Shown: positions 16,457-27,073, counted from the stretch's first letter. The stretch: DNA of 64,000 nucleotides from Herminiimonas arsenitoxidans (GCF_900130075.1 NZ_LT671418.1:124001-188000), one strand, 5' to 3'. Made by a program: numbers and translations. Notes: generated by a model not told the origin, from the sequence alone.

Positions 16457-17623
16457 ATGTTGACTGATACACCTGACGCGCTCTCCTTGAAACCCCGCAT
16501 TTTGATCGCAGATGACTCACGCATCGTGCGTGCGACCTTGATCAAGCACATCGAAGGCATGTTTGAGTTCCGCGAAGCGCTCGATGGCGAGCAGGCGTGG
16601 GAAGCTTTGCTGATCGATCCCAGCATACGCGTCGTGATTTCTGATTTGACGATGCCCAAGCTGGATGGCTACGGCTTGTTGCAGCGCATACGCTCCTCAA
16701 AAATCAGCCGTATCCGCAATATGCCGGTGGTGGTGGTGTCGGGCAGCGATGAGCAAGCCGAACGTGATCGTGCCAAGGCTGCAGGCGCGACCGATTTGAT
16801 TACCAAGGGTATAGCTACAGGGCAATTATTGTCGCGGCTGGATATTCTTTCAAAACTGGTCAGTACGCAAAACGAATTCGAACGCGGCCTGGAAGCATTA
16901 GTGCATCGAGGCGATGTAGACGATCAGGTTGAATTGTTATCGCAGGAAGAGTGGGAAGCGCGTGCAGAAGGGATGCGCATCAGCGCGGTGCGCCAGAATA
17001 GAAATTTTGTCGTCTTGAACGCATGTATAGGACTCAAGCATATTGCGCTTGAGGGTTATCCTGCATCGCCGCCAGCGAGTGTGATTAATGCGATCGGCCA
17101 ACTTCTACATCGTACGGTACGTCAAACCGATTGTGTCGCGCGCACCGGCGAGATCGAATTCACGATTGCGACCGGTAGTATCCATTTCGATTCCGCACGT
17201 AACTTTGCCGAACGTGTCTGCCGTGCCATTGCGAATGCCAATTTGGTCAAAGACGGTCAGATGGTGTTGATTGCTAGCTGCGGCGTAGTGTCCGTTACGG
17301 AGTGTGATGAGGCTGGTGTCAATGCCTTGGATGACATGCGTAAAGTAGCAAGAAGTCGTGCTTTGCTCGGTTTGCAAAACGGAATCACAGGTGTGATCGG
17401 CGCGGAAGAAGCGACGCTATTGCAGCAGGGCGAGAGTTTGCCTGGCATAGCTGTCAGTGGTGCGGTAGTGCAGGAAAAGACGAGCGACTTATCGATTGAT
17501 CTGGCTACGTTGCTGCGCTGGATTAAAGAAGGCAAGGAAGATCAAGTGCTTGCGCACATAGGTAAGTTGTCGATAGAGCTGCAACCTTTGGTTGATTTGC
17601 TCTTGAAACAGCAAAGAGCATAA
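16457..17623 (+). CDS. Response regulator: receiver domain plus degenerate GGDEF-like domain
   Basis: A 388-residue cytoplasmic signalling protein. The receiver domain (about 14-135) has the acidic pocket ADDS (19-21), phosphoacceptor Asp 63 in VISDLTMP, and SGS with a conserved Lys near 117. The second half (about 170-330) resembles a GGDEF domain, but the signature position reads TGEIEF. With the first Gly and the catalytic acidic residues altered, cyclase activity is unlikely. A final helical tail of about 60 residues follows. ATG at 16457 has AAAAGG upstream; a TTG at 16448 is a weaker option. No histidine kinase gene is adjacent. The GGDEF relation is by eye and should be treated as moderate. 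Confidence 0.78.
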   Translation: MLTDTPDALSLKPRILIADDSRIVRATLIKHIEGMFEFREALDGEQAWEALLIDPSIRVVISDLTMPKLDGYGLLQRIRSSKISRIRNMPVVVVSGSDEQAERDRAKAAGATDLITKGIATGQLLSRLDILSKLVSTQNEFERGLEALVHRGDVDDQVELLSQEEWEARAEGMRISAVRQNRNFVVLNACIGLKHIALEGYPASPPASVINAIGQLLHRTVRQTDCVARTGEIEFTIATGSIHFDSARNFAERVCRAIANANLVKDGQMVLIASCGVVSVTECDEAGVNALDDMRKVARSRALLGLQNGITGVIGAEEATLLQQGESLPGIAVSGAVVQEKTSDLSIDLATLLRWIKEGKEDQVLAHIGKLSIELQPLVDLLLKQQRA

Positions 17624-17720
17624 ACGCGGAACAGAATAGCAGGGCAATTTAAACAGAATAAGAAGCTTGCATTGATTTCAACACGACTGTGATGTCGTAC
17701 AATTCATTCTTCTTTTGACA

Positions 17721-17725
17721 GGAGG
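17721..17725 (+). promoter_or_regulatory. Strong ribosome binding site deciding the start of the GlcG/HbpS-like gene
   Basis: GGAGG lies 4 bases before the ATG at 17730. It overlaps the first codons of a longer frame from 17715 and so rules that start out. Confidence 0.75.
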
Positions 17726-17729
17726 CACC

Positions 17730-18137
17730 ATGCAAACAAAACAAGTACTGACGCTGGAAGATGTAAAAAAAATCGCTGCAGCGGCTGAAACCGAAGCAAT
17801 TCTGAACAAGTGGTGCGTCACGATCGCGATCGTGGATGATGGTGGTCATTTGCTGTGGTTGCAGCGTCTGGATGGTGCTGCGCCGATTTCGTCACACATT
17901 GCGCCAGCGAAAGCTAAAACCGCTGCGCTCGGCCGTCGCGAATCCAAAGTCTATGAAGACATCATCAACAATGGTCGCTTCTCGTTCATCACAGCGCCGA
18001 CGCTGGAAGGCATGCTGGAAGGTGGCGTACCTATCGTCATCAACGGTCAATGCTTGGGCGCGGTAGGCGTGTCCGGCGTGAAATCGACGGAAGATGTACA
18101 AATTGCTAAGGCTGGCATCACCGCCATCGGTGGTTAA
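17730..18137 (+). CDS. GlcG/HbpS family haem-binding-like protein (formerly DUF336)
   Basis: Small soluble protein of 135 residues of the GlcG/HbpS fold. Family phrases are visible: VAIVDDGGHLLW-like sequence near 33-45, a run of AKAKTAALGRRES near 60, and the C-terminal LGAVGVSGVKSTEDVQIAKAGI. Members bind haem or corrinoid-like ligands or sit in glycolate and diol gene clusters, but the biochemical role is usually unknown. It stands alone between a response regulator and carA. No signal peptide is present, so it should be cytosolic here. Confidence 0.85.
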   Translation: MQTKQVLTLEDVKKIAAAAETEAILNKWCVTIAIVDDGGHLLWLQRLDGAAPISSHIAPAKAKTAALGRRESKVYEDIINNGRFSFITAPTLEGMLEGGVPIVINGQCLGAVGVSGVKSTEDVQIAKAGITAIGG

Positions 18138-18199
18138 GCTGCGCTGCATCAATTTAACAGACTGACATCTATTAAACACCTTCGACGCACCGGATTCGG

Positions 18200-18229
18200 T
18201 TGCCAGTCGGGGGTGCTTTGCGCTATAAT
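18200..18229 (+). promoter_or_regulatory. Predicted sigma-70 promoter of carAB
   Basis: A -35 box TTGCCA (18200-18205) and a perfect -10 box TATAAT (18224-18229) are separated by 18 bases. This is the only strong match between the GlcG-like gene and carA. Transcription would start near 18236 and give a leader of about 175 bases before the TTG start of carA. Confidence 0.7.
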
Positions 18230-18305
18230 TCGGCGGTTTAGCTAATTTTACTCCGCCGTAGCGCATACCCATTTTCCCATCGTCTAAATAAGACCTGTAC
18301 GACGC

Positions 18306-18411
18306 CTTGTTCGAGCGAGAACTCCAACAAGAAGCGCGCAAAGTTGCGCGCGGGTTTCGACGGTCATTCTGGCGCAGCGCAGCGGCGGTAACACACATCA
18401 GGAGTTACCCC
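18306..18411 (+). promoter_or_regulatory. Structured 5' leader of carA
   Basis: The untranslated leader contains a perfect short stem GCGCGCAA/TTGCGCGC at 18334-18351, preceded by a looser pair CTTGTT/AACAAG around 18306-18332. No T-run follows, so it is not an intrinsic terminator as written. The ribosome site GGAG (18401-18404) lies 7 bases before the carA start. Whether the leader is regulatory is unknown. Confidence 0.45.
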
Positions 18412-19566
18412 TTGCCGCCATTCTTTTCTGGCCCTACAGTTCCGGCCATCCTAGCGCTAGCGGACGGGTCGATTTTCAAAGGTTTTTCGATTGGTGCACC
18501 GGGTCAGACGATCGGTGAAGTTGTATTCAACACCTCGATGACCGGTTATCAGGAAATCCTCACCGACCCAAGCTATAGCAATCAAATTGTTACGCTGACC
18601 TATCCACATATCGGCAATACCGGCGTCAATGCCGAAGATGTCGAGTCGACCAAGATTCATGCGGCCGGCTTGATCATCAAAGATTTGCCGATCATGGTCT
18701 CCAACTTCCGCTCGACGCAAACGCTGTCCGACTACCTGAAGTCCGAGAATGTTGTCGGCATCGCGGGTATCGACACACGCAAACTGACACGCATACTGCG
18801 TGAAAAAGGCGCACAAAGCGGTGCGATTCTGGCTGGTGAAGATGCAACAGCTGAAAAAGCGCTGGAACTGGCGAAGTCTTTCGGCGGTTTAGCTGGATTG
18901 GATCTGGCGAAAGTCGTATCGACCAAGCAATCGTATCCATGGACAGAAACCGAATGGAAGCTGGGCGAAGGTTACGGTGAGCAGACTGCACCGCAATACC
19001 ATGTTGTTGCTTTCGATTACGGCGTCAAATTCAATATCCTGCGCATGCTCGCACAACGCGGTTGCAAAGTGACCGTGTTGCCAGCGCAAGCTTCCGCTGC
19101 TGAAGCACTGGCGTTGAATCCTGATGGTATTTTCCTGTCGAATGGTCCTGGCGATCCGGAACCTTGCGATTATGCAATTGCTGCATCCAAAGAATTGATC
19201 GACCGTGGCATCCCGACTTTCGGTATCTGCCTGGGTCACCAAATCATGGCACTGGCTTCCGGCGCAAAAACACTCAAGATGAAATTCGGCCATCACGGCG
19301 CTAACCATCCGGTACAAGATCTGGACAGCAAAAAAGTGCTGATCACATCGCAGAACCATGGTTTCGCAGTTGATGCAGCAACCTTGCCGGCTAACTGCCG
19401 CGTGACGCACGTTTCACTGTTCGACGGTTCGCTGCAAGGTTTTGAGCGTACTGACAAGCCGGCATTTTGCTTCCAGGGTCACCCGGAAGCATCGCCAGGC
19501 CCGCATGACATCGCCCCCTTGTTTGATCGCTTTGTGGCGATGATGGAGAAGAATAAAAATGCCTAA
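18412..19566 (+). CDS. carA: Carbamoyl-phosphate synthase small (glutaminase) subunit CarA
   Basis: Hydrolyses glutamine and passes ammonia to CarB for arginine and pyrimidine synthesis. 384 residues, the usual size. N-terminal CPSase domain from [13 protein letters not shown]-terminal class I glutaminase with nucleophile Cys 273 in FGICLGHQ and the His/Glu pair in [12 protein letters not shown] chose a TTG start at 18412: GGAG lies 7 bases upstream and the resulting N-terminus LPPFF matches family starts. The in-frame extension to 18307 lies in the leader and reads like random sequence. The stop overlaps the carB start by 8 bases. Confidence 0.95.
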   Translation: MPPFFSGPTVPAILALADGSIFKGFSIGAPGQTIGEVVFNTSMTGYQEILTDPSYSNQIVTLTYPHIGNTGVNAEDVESTKIHAAGLIIKDLPIMVSNFRSTQTLSDYLKSENVVGIAGIDTRKLTRILREKGAQSGAILAGEDATAEKALELAKSFGGLAGLDLAKVVSTKQSYPWTETEWKLGEGYGEQTAPQYHVVAFDYGVKFNILRMLAQRGCKVTVLPAQASAAEALALNPDGIFLSNGPGDPEPCDYAIAASKELIDRGIPTFGICLGHQIMALASGAKTLKMKFGHHGANHPVQDLDSKKVLITSQNHGFAVDAATLPANCRVTHVSLFDGSLQGFERTDKPAFCFQGHPEASPGPHDIAPLFDRFVAMMEKNKNA

Positions 19567-22500
19567 ACGCAGCGACATTAAAAGCATCTTGATTATTGGT
19601 GCTGGTCCGATCGTCATTGGTCAGGCCTGTGAATTCGACTATTCCGGTGCACAAGCCTGTAAAGCTTTGCGCGAAGAAGGTTACCGCGTCATTCTGGTCA
19701 ACAGCAATCCTGCGACCATCATGACTGATCCGGAAATGGCCGATGTGACTTACATCGAGCCGATTACTTGGCAAGCTGTCGAACGTATTATCGACAAAGA
19801 GCGTCCAGATGCAATCTTGCCGACGATGGGTGGCCAGACCGCGCTGAACTGCGCGCTGGATTTGCATCATCACGGCATTCTCACCAAATACAAGTGCGAA
19901 CTGATTGGTGCATCGCCGGAAGCAATCGATAAGGCTGAAGATCGCTCGAAGTTCAAAGATGCGATGACCAAAATTGGTCTCGGTTCAGCGCGTTCGGGTG
20001 TATCGCACACACTGGAAGAGTCGTGGGCTGTACAGAAAGAACTCGGCTTCCCAGTCATCATCCGCCCATCGTTCACGATGGGTGGCAGTGGTGGTGGTAT
20101 CGCCTACAACGCAGAAGAATTCGAAGCAATCTGCAAGCGCGGCCTGGAAGCATCGCCAACCAGCGAATTGCTGATTGAAGAATCGCTGATTGGTTGGAAA
20201 GAATTCGAGATGGAAGTCGTGCGCGATAAAGCCGACAACTGCATCATCGTCTGCTCGATCGAAAATCTGGATCCTATGGGCGTGCATACCGGTGACTCGA
20301 TCACCGTGGCACCAGCACAAACGCTGACCGACAAGGAATACCAGATCATGCGTAATGCATCGATCGCGGTTCTGCGTGAAATCGGTGTTGATACCGGTGG
20401 TTCTAACGTTCAATTCTCGATCAATCCAGAAGATGGCCGCATGATCGTCATCGAGATGAATCCACGCGTATCGCGTTCATCCGCATTGGCTTCAAAAGCA
20501 ACTGGTTTCCCGATCGCGAAGATCGCTGCCAAGCTGGCAGTCGGCTTCACACTCGACGAACTGCGTAACGAAATTACCGGTGGTGCAACTCCGGCATCGT
20601 TCGAGCCTTCTATCGATTACGTCGTTACCAAGATTCCACGTTTTGCGTTCGAAAAATTCCCACAGGCCGACAGCCATCTGACAACTCAGATGAAATCGGT
20701 CGGTGAAGTGATGGCCATCGGCCGTACCTTCCAGGAATCCTTCCAGAAAGCCCTGCGCGGTCTGGAGGTTGGCGTCGATGGCATGAATGAAAAAACCACC
20801 GACCGCGAAACGATTGAAGAAGAACTCGGTGAACCAGGCCCAGAACGTATCTGGTACGTCGGCGATGCTTTCGCACAAGGTTTCTCGCTGGAAGAAGTGC
20901 ATGGCCTGACACACATCGATCCATGGTTCCTTGCGCAAATCAAGGAAATCGTTGATATCGAACTGTGGCTCGAAACGCAATCATTGACCGCCATCGATAA
21001 AGACACGCTGTTCAAACTGAAGCAAAAAGGTTTTGCGGATCGTCGTTTGGCCAAGTTGTTGAAAACCACCGACAAGGCAGTGCGCGAACAACGCCATGCG
21101 ATGAACATTCGTCCGGTCTACAAACGCGTCGATACTTGCGCTGGTGAATTCGCAACCAACACTGCATACATGTATTCCACGTATGAAGAAGAGTGCGAAT
21201 CGAAGCCGACCAACAAGAAAAAAATCATGGTGCTCGGCGGCGGTCCTAACCGTATCGGCCAAGGTATCGAATTCGATTATTGCTGTGTGCATGCTGCACT
21301 GGCCATGCGCGAAGACGGTTACGAAACCATCATGGTCAACTGTAATCCGGAAACTGTTTCCACCGATTACGACACATCAGATCGTTTGTACTTCGAACCG
21401 CTGACGCTGGAAGACGTGCTGGAAATCGTCGCACTGGAAAAACCATACGGCGTGATCGTGCAGTACGGCGGTCAAACACCTTTGAAATTGGCGCTCGATC
21501 TGGAAGCCAACGGCGTACCTATCGTCGGCACTTCACCAGACATGATTGATGCAGCAGAAGACCGCGAACGTTTCCAAAAAATGTTGCACGACTTGAAATT
21601 GCGTCAGCCGCCTAATCGTACTGCGCGTACTGAAGAAGATGCATTGCGCCTAGCGCAGGAAATCGGTTATCCGCTGGTGGTTCGCCCATCGTATGTACTC
21701 GGTGGCCGCGCGATGGAAATCGTGCACGAGCAACGTGACCTCGAACGCTATATGCGTGAAGCGGTCAAGGTATCGCACGATTCCCCAGTCTTGCTCGATC
21801 GCTTCCTGAACGATGCGATTGAAGTCGACGTGGATTGCTTGTCGGACGGCGAACGCACTTTTATCGGTGGCGTGATGGAGCATATCGAACAAGCAGGTGT
21901 GCACTCCGGTGACTCCGCATGTTCATTGCCGCCATATTCCTTGTCGCAAGAAACGATCGATGAATTGAAGCGCCAAACTTCGCTGATGGCGAAGGGCTTG
22001 AACGTGGTCGGTTTGATGAACGTGCAGTTTGCGATTCAGCAACAAGAAATCGATGGCAAATTGCAAGACGTCGTCTTCGTACTGGAAGTCAATCCGCGTG
22101 CATCACGTACCGTGCCGTATGTTTCCAAGGCAACTGGTTTGCAACTTGCAAAAATTGCAGCGCGTTGCATGGTCGGCCAAACACTCGACAGCCAAGGTAT
22201 CTTCCACGAAGTCGTGCCTGAATATTTCAGCGTGAAGGAAGCAGTTTTCCCATTCGTTAAATTCCCTGGCGTCGATACGATACTCGGACCGGAAATGAAA
22301 TCGACTGGTGAAGTGATGGGCGTGGGCAAAACCTTTGGTGAAGCCTTCGTCAAGTCGCAACTCGGTGCCAGCATCAAATTGCCACGTTCGGGCAAGGTTT
22401 TCCTGAGCGTAAAAGCCAGCGATAAACCGCGCGCTGTTCAAGTGGCAAAAGATCTGGTCGAGATCGGTTTTTCGGTAGTGGCAACCAAAGGCACAGCTGC

Positions 22501-22789
22501 GGCAATCAGCGCAGCCGGTATCGAAGTTCAATCAGTCAACAAAGTGGCCGAAGGTCGTCCGCACATCGTTGACATGATCAAGAACAACGAGATCGCACTG
22601 GTCATCAATACCGTGGAAGAGAAACGCAGCGCTATCGTTGATTCCCGTACGATCCGTACGTCGGCCTTGGCTGCACGTGTTACGACGTACACAACGATTG
22701 CTGGTGCGGAAGCTGCAGTGGAAGGTATGGCTCATCTGGACGAGTTACACGTCTATGATTTACAAGGTCTGCATAAAACTTTACACTAA
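19559..22789 (+). CDS. carB: Carbamoyl-phosphate synthase large subunit CarB
   Basis: Makes carbamoyl phosphate from bicarbonate, ammonia and two ATP; 1076 residues. Two homologous halves each contain a biotin-carboxylase-like ATP-grasp unit: the first opens with [21 protein letters not shown], the second with [19 protein letters not shown] near 560. The C-terminal MGS-like allosteric domain (about 935-1076) binds UMP/ornithine-type effectors in characterised enzymes. Translationally coupled to carA. Length and all blocks are complete, with no frameshift. Confidence 0.97.
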   Translation: MPKRSDIKSILIIGAGPIVIGQACEFDYSGAQACKALREEGYRVILVNSNPATIMTDPEMADVTYIEPITWQAVERIIDKERPDAILPTMGGQTALNCALDLHHHGILTKYKCELIGASPEAIDKAEDRSKFKDAMTKIGLGSARSGVSHTLEESWAVQKELGFPVIIRPSFTMGGSGGGIAYNAEEFEAICKRGLEASPTSELLIEESLIGWKEFEMEVVRDKADNCIIVCSIENLDPMGVHTGDSITVAPAQTLTDKEYQIMRNASIAVLREIGVDTGGSNVQFSINPEDGRMIVIEMNPRVSRSSALASKATGFPIAKIAAKLAVGFTLDELRNEITGGATPASFEPSIDYVVTKIPRFAFEKFPQADSHLTTQMKSVGEVMAIGRTFQESFQKALRGLEVGVDGMNEKTTDRETIEEELGEPGPERIWYVGDAFAQGFSLEEVHGLTHIDPWFLAQIKEIVDIELWLETQSLTAIDKDTLFKLKQKGFADRRLAKLLKTTDKAVREQRHAMNIRPVYKRVDTCAGEFATNTAYMYSTYEEECESKPTNKKKIMVLGGGPNRIGQGIEFDYCCVHAALAMREDGYETIMVNCNPETVSTDYDTSDRLYFEPLTLEDVLEIVALEKPYGVIVQYGGQTPLKLALDLEANGVPIVGTSPDMIDAAEDRERFQKMLHDLKLRQPPNRTARTEEDALRLAQEIGYPLVVRPSYVLGGRAMEIVHEQRDLERYMREAVKVSHDSPVLLDRFLNDAIEVDVDCLSDGERTFIGGVMEHIEQAGVHSGDSACSLPPYSLSQETIDELKRQTSLMAKGLNVVGLMNVQFAIQQQEIDGKLQDVVFVLEVNPRASRTVPYVSKATGLQLAKIAARCMVGQTLDSQGIFHEVVPEYFSVKEAVFPFVKFPGVDTILGPEMKSTGEVMGVGKTFGEAFVKSQLGASIKLPRSGKVFLSVKASDKPRAVQVAKDLVEIGFSVVATKGTAAAISAAGIEVQSVNKVAEGRPHIVDMIKNNEIALVINTVEEKRSAIVDSRTIRTSALAARVTTYTTIAGAEAAVEGMAHLDELHVYDLQGLHKTLH

Positions 22790-22811
22790 GCCCACACAGA
22801 GTTAAAAATTT

Positions 22812-22871
22812 AACCACAGAGGTCACAGGCGGTGCCGGATTCCGGTGCCATTTGCGGCCTCTGTGGTTTTC
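22812..22871 (+). terminator. Hairpin between carB and greA, possible terminator
   Basis: Stem AACCACAGAGG pairs with CCTCTGTGGTT at the outer edges of a 60-base element, with GCGG/GGTGCC-type pairing possible inside the large loop. It is followed by TTTTCC rather than a long T-run, so termination may be partial. The element ends about 20 bases before the greA start. Confidence 0.6.
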
Positions 22872-22891
22872 CACTTTTACAGATAGAAGCT

Positions 22892-23365
22892 ATGACTACA
22901 CCAATTACCCCACATGGCGCAAACCTCATGAAAGAGGAATTGCATCGCCTGAAAACAAAAGATCGCCCATGGGTTATTAATGCCATTGCTGAAGCACGCG
23001 CACAAGGCGATCTGTCCGAGAATGCAGATTATGATGCTGCCAAGGAAAGACAGAGTTTTATCGAAGGCCGTATTGCCGATCTGGAAGGCAAGCTAGGCAC
23101 ATCGCAAATCATCGATCCAACAACCGTGGACGCTGATGGCCGTATTGTTTTCGCTGCTACCGTTGATCTGGAAGATCTGGAATCAGGCGAAAAAGTGACC
23201 TATCAAATCGTCGGTATTGACGAAGCGGATTTGAAAGAAAAGAAAGTATCGATCACTTCGCCGATTGCACGCGCGATGATAGGTAAGTCGGAAGGCGATG
23301 TGGTTGCAGTAGAAGCGCCAGCCGGCATCCGTGAATACGAAGTCTTGCAAGTGCGTTACATCTAA
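22892..23365 (+). CDS. greA: Transcription elongation factor GreA
   Basis: Binds in the secondary channel of RNA polymerase and stimulates cleavage of backtracked transcripts. 157 residues, normal length. The N-terminal coiled coil contains the basic patch and the tip sequence DLSENADYDAAKERQ with the two acidic residues that place Mg2+. The C-terminal FKBP-like domain has VTYQIVGIDEAD and SPIARAMIGK. ATG at 22892 is chosen since the frame upstream (from 22832) runs through the hairpin. carB-greA adjacency is common in Burkholderiales. Ends 1 base before the DUF4149 gene. Confidence 0.96.
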   Translation: MTTPITPHGANLMKEELHRLKTKDRPWVINAIAEARAQGDLSENADYDAAKERQSFIEGRIADLEGKLGTSQIIDPTTVDADGRIVFAATVDLEDLESGEKVTYQIVGIDEADLKEKKVSITSPIARAMIGKSEGDVVAVEAPAGIREYEVLQVRYI

Positions 23366-23366
23366 T

Positions 23367-23819
23367 ATGCTGACGCGCGCACGATTGCTGATTGCAACTT
23401 TCTGGGTAGGGACTTTATGGGCGGTGGGCTTTGTTGTCGCACCGACTTTATTCTCGACTTTGAGTGATCGTGCGCTGGCAGGAACAATTGCCGGCAGCTT
23501 GTTCAATATCGTTGCGTGGTTATCGATTTTCTGTGCCGCAGCTTTGCTCGCCTTGCTGTTTCAGGCAGGGCGTAGTGAGCAGAGCAAACCGTCAAAAGCG
23601 AACTATTACCTGATAGCAGGTATGGTGGTGTGTACGGTCTTAGGTTATTTTGTTTTGCAGCCGTATATGGCCGAGTTGCGTCTTGCTTTGCACAGCGTGG
23701 CCGACACAGCAGCAATGGCCGACGTGCGTAAGCAGTTCGGCATCTTGCATGCTGTTTCAACTGGATTTTATGTCGTGCAGAGCCTGCTAGGCGCTGCACT
23801 GATACTCAAGCTGCGTTGA
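23367..23819 (+). CDS. DUF4149 family membrane protein
   Basis: Inner-membrane protein of 150 residues with four hydrophobic helices (about 3-23, 38-62, 76-96, 122-146). The first contains the family phrase FWVGTLWAVGFVVAPTLF and the last has HAVSTGFYVVQSLLG. No catalytic motif is visible and the function is unknown. The start at 23367 lies just one base after the greA stop, which suggests cotranscription. A longer frame from 23331 would overlap greA. Confidence 0.82.
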   Translation: MLTRARLLIATFWVGTLWAVGFVVAPTLFSTLSDRALAGTIAGSLFNIVAWLSIFCAAALLALLFQAGRSEQSKPSKANYYLIAGMVVCTVLGYFVLQPYMAELRLALHSVADTAAMADVRKQFGILHAVSTGFYVVQSLLGAALILKLR

Positions 23820-23830
23820 GCGGGAAGGAC

Positions 23831-24301
23831 TTATCGTCCGAGTGACGATTTCTTCTTGCTGGTTTGACGCGGTTTGGCACGTTTGATCGAGCCGCCTTGA
23901 GTAACGCGCTCATTTCCCTTGACCATCACTTTAGTTACCGACGGACGCTTGGTGCCGCTTGGACTTGGTTTGACGATAGTGACTTCGCGCATGCCGCGGC
24001 CGCGTGTTTCACTTGGTGCTTTGACCGCTTCTTTTTTCTCGCGGTAAACGACGAGTAATTTGCCGATGTGCTGAATCGGTGCGGCATCGAGTTTTTCGCA
24101 GATAGTGTCGTAAATAGTAACGCGTGCTTCGCGGTCGTCGCCGAAGACACGTACTTTGATCAAGCCATGGGAATCGAGGCTGGCGTCGATTTCCTTGAGT
24201 ACGCCCGGCGTCAAGCCGGCTTCCCCGATAATGACGACAGGGCTGAGAGCATGCGCTTCAGCGCGTAAGGAGCTGCGCTCGGCCGGTGTAAGTTTCAACA
24301 T
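23831..24301 (-). CDS. yhbY: YhbY-type CRM-domain RNA-binding protein with basic tail
   Basis: Ribosome-assembly-associated RNA-binding protein. Residues 1-97 form the CRS1/YhbY (KH-like) domain, starting MLKLTPAERSSLRAEAHAL and with the GxxG-like loop near PVVIIGEAGLTPG and DSHGLIKVRV. A tail of about 60 residues very rich in Lys, Arg, Ser and Pro follows and is longer than in E. coli YhbY (97 residues). The start at 24301 is chosen over 24325 because the domain begins at once. Divergent from rlmE, an arrangement shared with other proteobacteria. Confidence 0.92.
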   Translation of the reverse strand: MLKLTPAERSSLRAEAHALSPVVIIGEAGLTPGVLKEIDASLDSHGLIKVRVFGDDREARVTIYDTICEKLDAAPIQHIGKLLVVYREKKEAVKAPSETRGRGMREVTIVKPSPSGTKRPSVTKVMVKGNERVTQGGSIKRAKPRQTSKKKSSLGR

Positions 24302-24396
24302 AAATTGTGATGGTATTGGAGGCAATATTGCTTCGGTGCGCAGCGCGAACCTGACAAACTTTGTCCCACAGTATTTAAAACTAGTATTCTACGCGA

Positions 24397-25041
24397 ATGG
24401 CAAAGAACAAATTAAACAAAAACTGGCTGCATGATCATATTAACGACCCGTATGTGAAACTGGCGCAGAAAGAAGGCTATCGCGCACGTGCGGTCTACAA
24501 GTTGAAAGAAATCGACGAAACCGAAAAATTGATCAAACCTGGTCAGGTTATTGTCGATTTGGGCGCGACGCCGGGGAGCTGGTCGCAGTACGTACGCAAT
24601 AAGTTGTCAGGAAGTATAGGCGGCGGGATTAACGGCACTATCATCGGACTGGATATGCTGCCGATGGAGCCGATTGCCGACGTGCATTTTATACAAGGCG
24701 ATTTCCGTGAGCAGGAAGTGCTGGATCAATTGGAGCAGGTAGTGGGCGGACGGAAAGTTGATCTTGTGTTATCGGATATGGCACCCAATTTGTCCGGTAT
24801 TGCGGTGGCAGATGCTGCGCGCATGATGGATATTATTGATTTGGCTATCGATTTCTCCAAGCATCACCTGAAGCCTAGCGGCTCCTTGCTGGTAAAGTGC
24901 TTTAACGGGACTGGTTTCAATGAAATTGTTCAAAAATTCAGACTGGAATTCAAAACAGTGACGCAAAAGAAGCCCAAAGCTAGCCGCGACAAATCATCTG
25001 AAATATTTTTGCTTGGAAAAGGTCTGAAAAATCCACTTTAA
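24397..25041 (+). CDS. rlmE: 23S rRNA 2'-O-ribose methyltransferase RlmE (FtsJ)
   Basis: Methylates U2552 (E. coli numbering) of 23S rRNA using S-adenosylmethionine; a late step in 50S assembly. 214 residues. SAM-binding motif [12 protein letters not shown] near 49-60. The K-D-K-E catalytic tetrad is visible as Lys in AVYKLKEID, Asp in [10 protein letters not shown], Lys in SLLVKCFNG, and Glu in [10 protein letters not shown]. 124 bases upstream of ftsH on the same strand. Confidence 0.96.
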   Translation: MAKNKLNKNWLHDHINDPYVKLAQKEGYRARAVYKLKEIDETEKLIKPGQVIVDLGATPGSWSQYVRNKLSGSIGGGINGTIIGLDMLPMEPIADVHFIQGDFREQEVLDQLEQVVGGRKVDLVLSDMAPNLSGIAVADAARMMDIIDLAIDFSKHHLKPSGSLLVKCFNGTGFNEIVQKFRLEFKTVTQKKPKASRDKSSEIFLLGKGLKNPL

Positions 25042-25165
25042 ATGCAGATTTACCCTTGTTTATACCTGTATTAACCCGATATCAGATACTGCAAGCCTTG
25101 ATGATTACGAGTAGAATCGATCTACATTTTAGAAAAAAGGCGCTTTACGCGTCCAAGGAGTCTTA

Positions 25166-27073
25166 GTGAACAATATGTTTTCCAAGGCCGCCATATGGGT
25201 GGTCATCGGGATGGTTCTTTTCACCGTGTTCAAACAGTTCGATGGACGTACGACGTCCGGTTCGGCTACGGCGATTGCCTATTCAGATTTCCTGGATGAA
25301 GTAAGAAGCAAACGCATTAAAGAAGCGACGATCGAAGATCGCACCATTGTTGCGACGACGACGGACGGCAAAAAAATCAAATCCGCGATTACCTATCTGG
25401 ATCGCGGTCTGGTTGGCGATCTGGTTAATAACGGCGTGAAATTCGACGTTAAACAGCCAGAAGAGCAATCTTTCCTTTCCCAAGTATTCATTTCCTGGTT
25501 TCCGATGCTGTTGTTGATCGGTGTCTGGATATTCTTCATGCGTCAAATGCAAGGCGGCGGCAAGGGCGGGGCATTCTCGTTCGGCAAGTCCAAGGCGCGC
25601 ATGCTGGATGACACTACCAATCCAATTACTTTTGCTGATGTCGCAGGTTGCGATGAAGCAAAAGAAGAAGTGACTGAACTGGTTGAATTCCTGCGCGATC
25701 CGACTCGCTTCCAGAAACTGGGCGGCCGTATTCCACGTGGCGTCTTGATGGTTGGTCCTCCAGGTACAGGTAAAACCTTGCTGGCGCGTGCGATTGCAGG
25801 CGAGGCGAAGGTACCGTTCTTTACTATTTCAGGTTCTGATTTCGTTGAAATGTTTGTCGGCGTTGGTGCGTCCCGCGTACGTGACATGTTTGAGAACGCG
25901 AAAAAACACGCTCCTTGTATCATCTTTATCGATGAAATTGATGCGGTTGGTCGTCATCGCGGTGCCGGTATGGGCGGCGGTAATGATGAGCGCGAACAAA
26001 CCTTGAATCAGATGCTGGTTGAGATGGATGGCTTTGAGCCTAACGCCGGTGTGATCGTTATCGCCGCAACCAACCGTGCTGACGTATTGGATAAAGCGTT
26101 GCTGCGTCCAGGTCGTTTTGACCGTCAAGTGATTGTTGGCTTGCCAGACATTCGTGGTCGCGAGCAAATCTTGCTGGTGCACATGCGCAAGGTACCTATC
26201 AGCAGCGATGTTAAAGCCGATATCCTGGCACGTGGTACGCCTGGTTTCTCTGGTGCTGATCTGGCCAATCTGGTTAATGAAGCTGCATTGTTCGCTGCAC
26301 GCCGTAACAAGCGTCTGGTGGAAATGCAGGATTTCGAAGATGCAAAAGACAAGATCGTCATGGGTCCGGAGCGCAAATCGGCTGTTATGCGCGAAGAAGA
26401 ACGTCGCAATACTGCTTACCATGAGTCCGGTCATGCAGTAGTTGCCAAGCTCTTGCCTAAAGCAGATCCAGTGCACAAGGTCACCATCATGCCGCGTGGT
26501 TTTGCACTCGGCTTGACGTGGCAGTTGCCTGAGCATGATCGCGTCAATATGTACAAAGACAAGATGCTGGAAGAAATTTCGATCTTGTTCGGTGGTCGTA
26601 TTGCAGAAGAAATTTTCATGCACCAAATGTCGACCGGCGCATCGAATGACTTTGAACGTGCTACCAAACTGGCACGTGCCATGGTGACGCGTTACGGTAT
26701 GTCGGAAAGCTTGGGTACGATGGTGTACGAAGATACCGAGCAAGATGCTTACTTCGGACGTTCATCGGCGAAGACAGTGTCTGAAGCGACACAGCAAAAA
26801 GTCGATAATGAAATTCGTACGATTTTGGATACGCAATATGCGTTGTCGCGCAAATTGCTGGAAGAGAATCGTGACAAGGTTGAGCTGATGGCGCAAACCT
26901 TGCTCGAATGGGAAACCATTGATTCCGATCAAATCAACGACATCATGGAAGGGCGTGAGCCACGTCAGCCGAAATATGGCATTCCAGTGAAACGCGCAAC
27001 GTCGGATACTCCTTCGAGTGGTGTTCCGCCAACTGCAACTGCACCGGATGCGCCAGCAGCACCAGCACAATAA
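25166..27073 (+). CDS. ftsH: ATP-dependent zinc metalloprotease FtsH
   Basis: Membrane-bound AAA+ protease that degrades misfolded and regulatory proteins; 635 residues. Two TM helices (about 6-22 and 107-127) flank a periplasmic loop. Walker A GPPGTGKT at 197-204, Walker [10 protein letters not shown], the second region of homology with RPGRFDRQV, and zinc motif HESGH at 419-423. The C-terminal tail is Pro/Ala/Thr-rich, unlike E. coli but usual in this group. The GTG start at 25166 has AAGGAG 6 bases upstream (25154-25159); an internal ATG three codons later is less well placed. A terminator follows. Confidence 0.97.
   Translation: MNNMFSKAAIWVVIGMVLFTVFKQFDGRTTSGSATAIAYSDFLDEVRSKRIKEATIEDRTIVATTTDGKKIKSAITYLDRGLVGDLVNNGVKFDVKQPEEQSFLSQVFISWFPMLLLIGVWIFFMRQMQGGGKGGAFSFGKSKARMLDDTTNPITFADVAGCDEAKEEVTELVEFLRDPTRFQKLGGRIPRGVLMVGPPGTGKTLLARAIAGEAKVPFFTISGSDFVEMFVGVGASRVRDMFENAKKHAPCIIFIDEIDAVGRHRGAGMGGGNDEREQTLNQMLVEMDGFEPNAGVIVIAATNRADVLDKALLRPGRFDRQVIVGLPDIRGREQILLVHMRKVPISSDVKADILARGTPGFSGADLANLVNEAALFAARRNKRLVEMQDFEDAKDKIVMGPERKSAVMREEERRNTAYHESGHAVVAKLLPKADPVHKVTIMPRGFALGLTWQLPEHDRVNMYKDKMLEEISILFGGRIAEEIFMHQMSTGASNDFERATKLARAMVTRYGMSESLGTMVYEDTEQDAYFGRSSAKTVSEATQQKVDNEIRTILDTQYALSRKLLEENRDKVELMAQTLLEWETIDSDQINDIMEGREPRQPKYGIPVKRATSDTPSSGVPPTATAPDAPAAPAQ

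Noticed and set aside
18307..18411. N-terminal extension of carA
   Set aside because: The 35 extra residues are Arg-rich and unlike CarA. The region contains the leader hairpin, and the TTG at 18412 has a well-spaced GGAG.
25829..26743. 304-residue open frame on the minus strand
   Set aside because: It lies entirely within ftsH, antisense to its conserved AAA+ and protease region. No ribosome site or family features are seen; the frame is a by-product of ftsH codon use.
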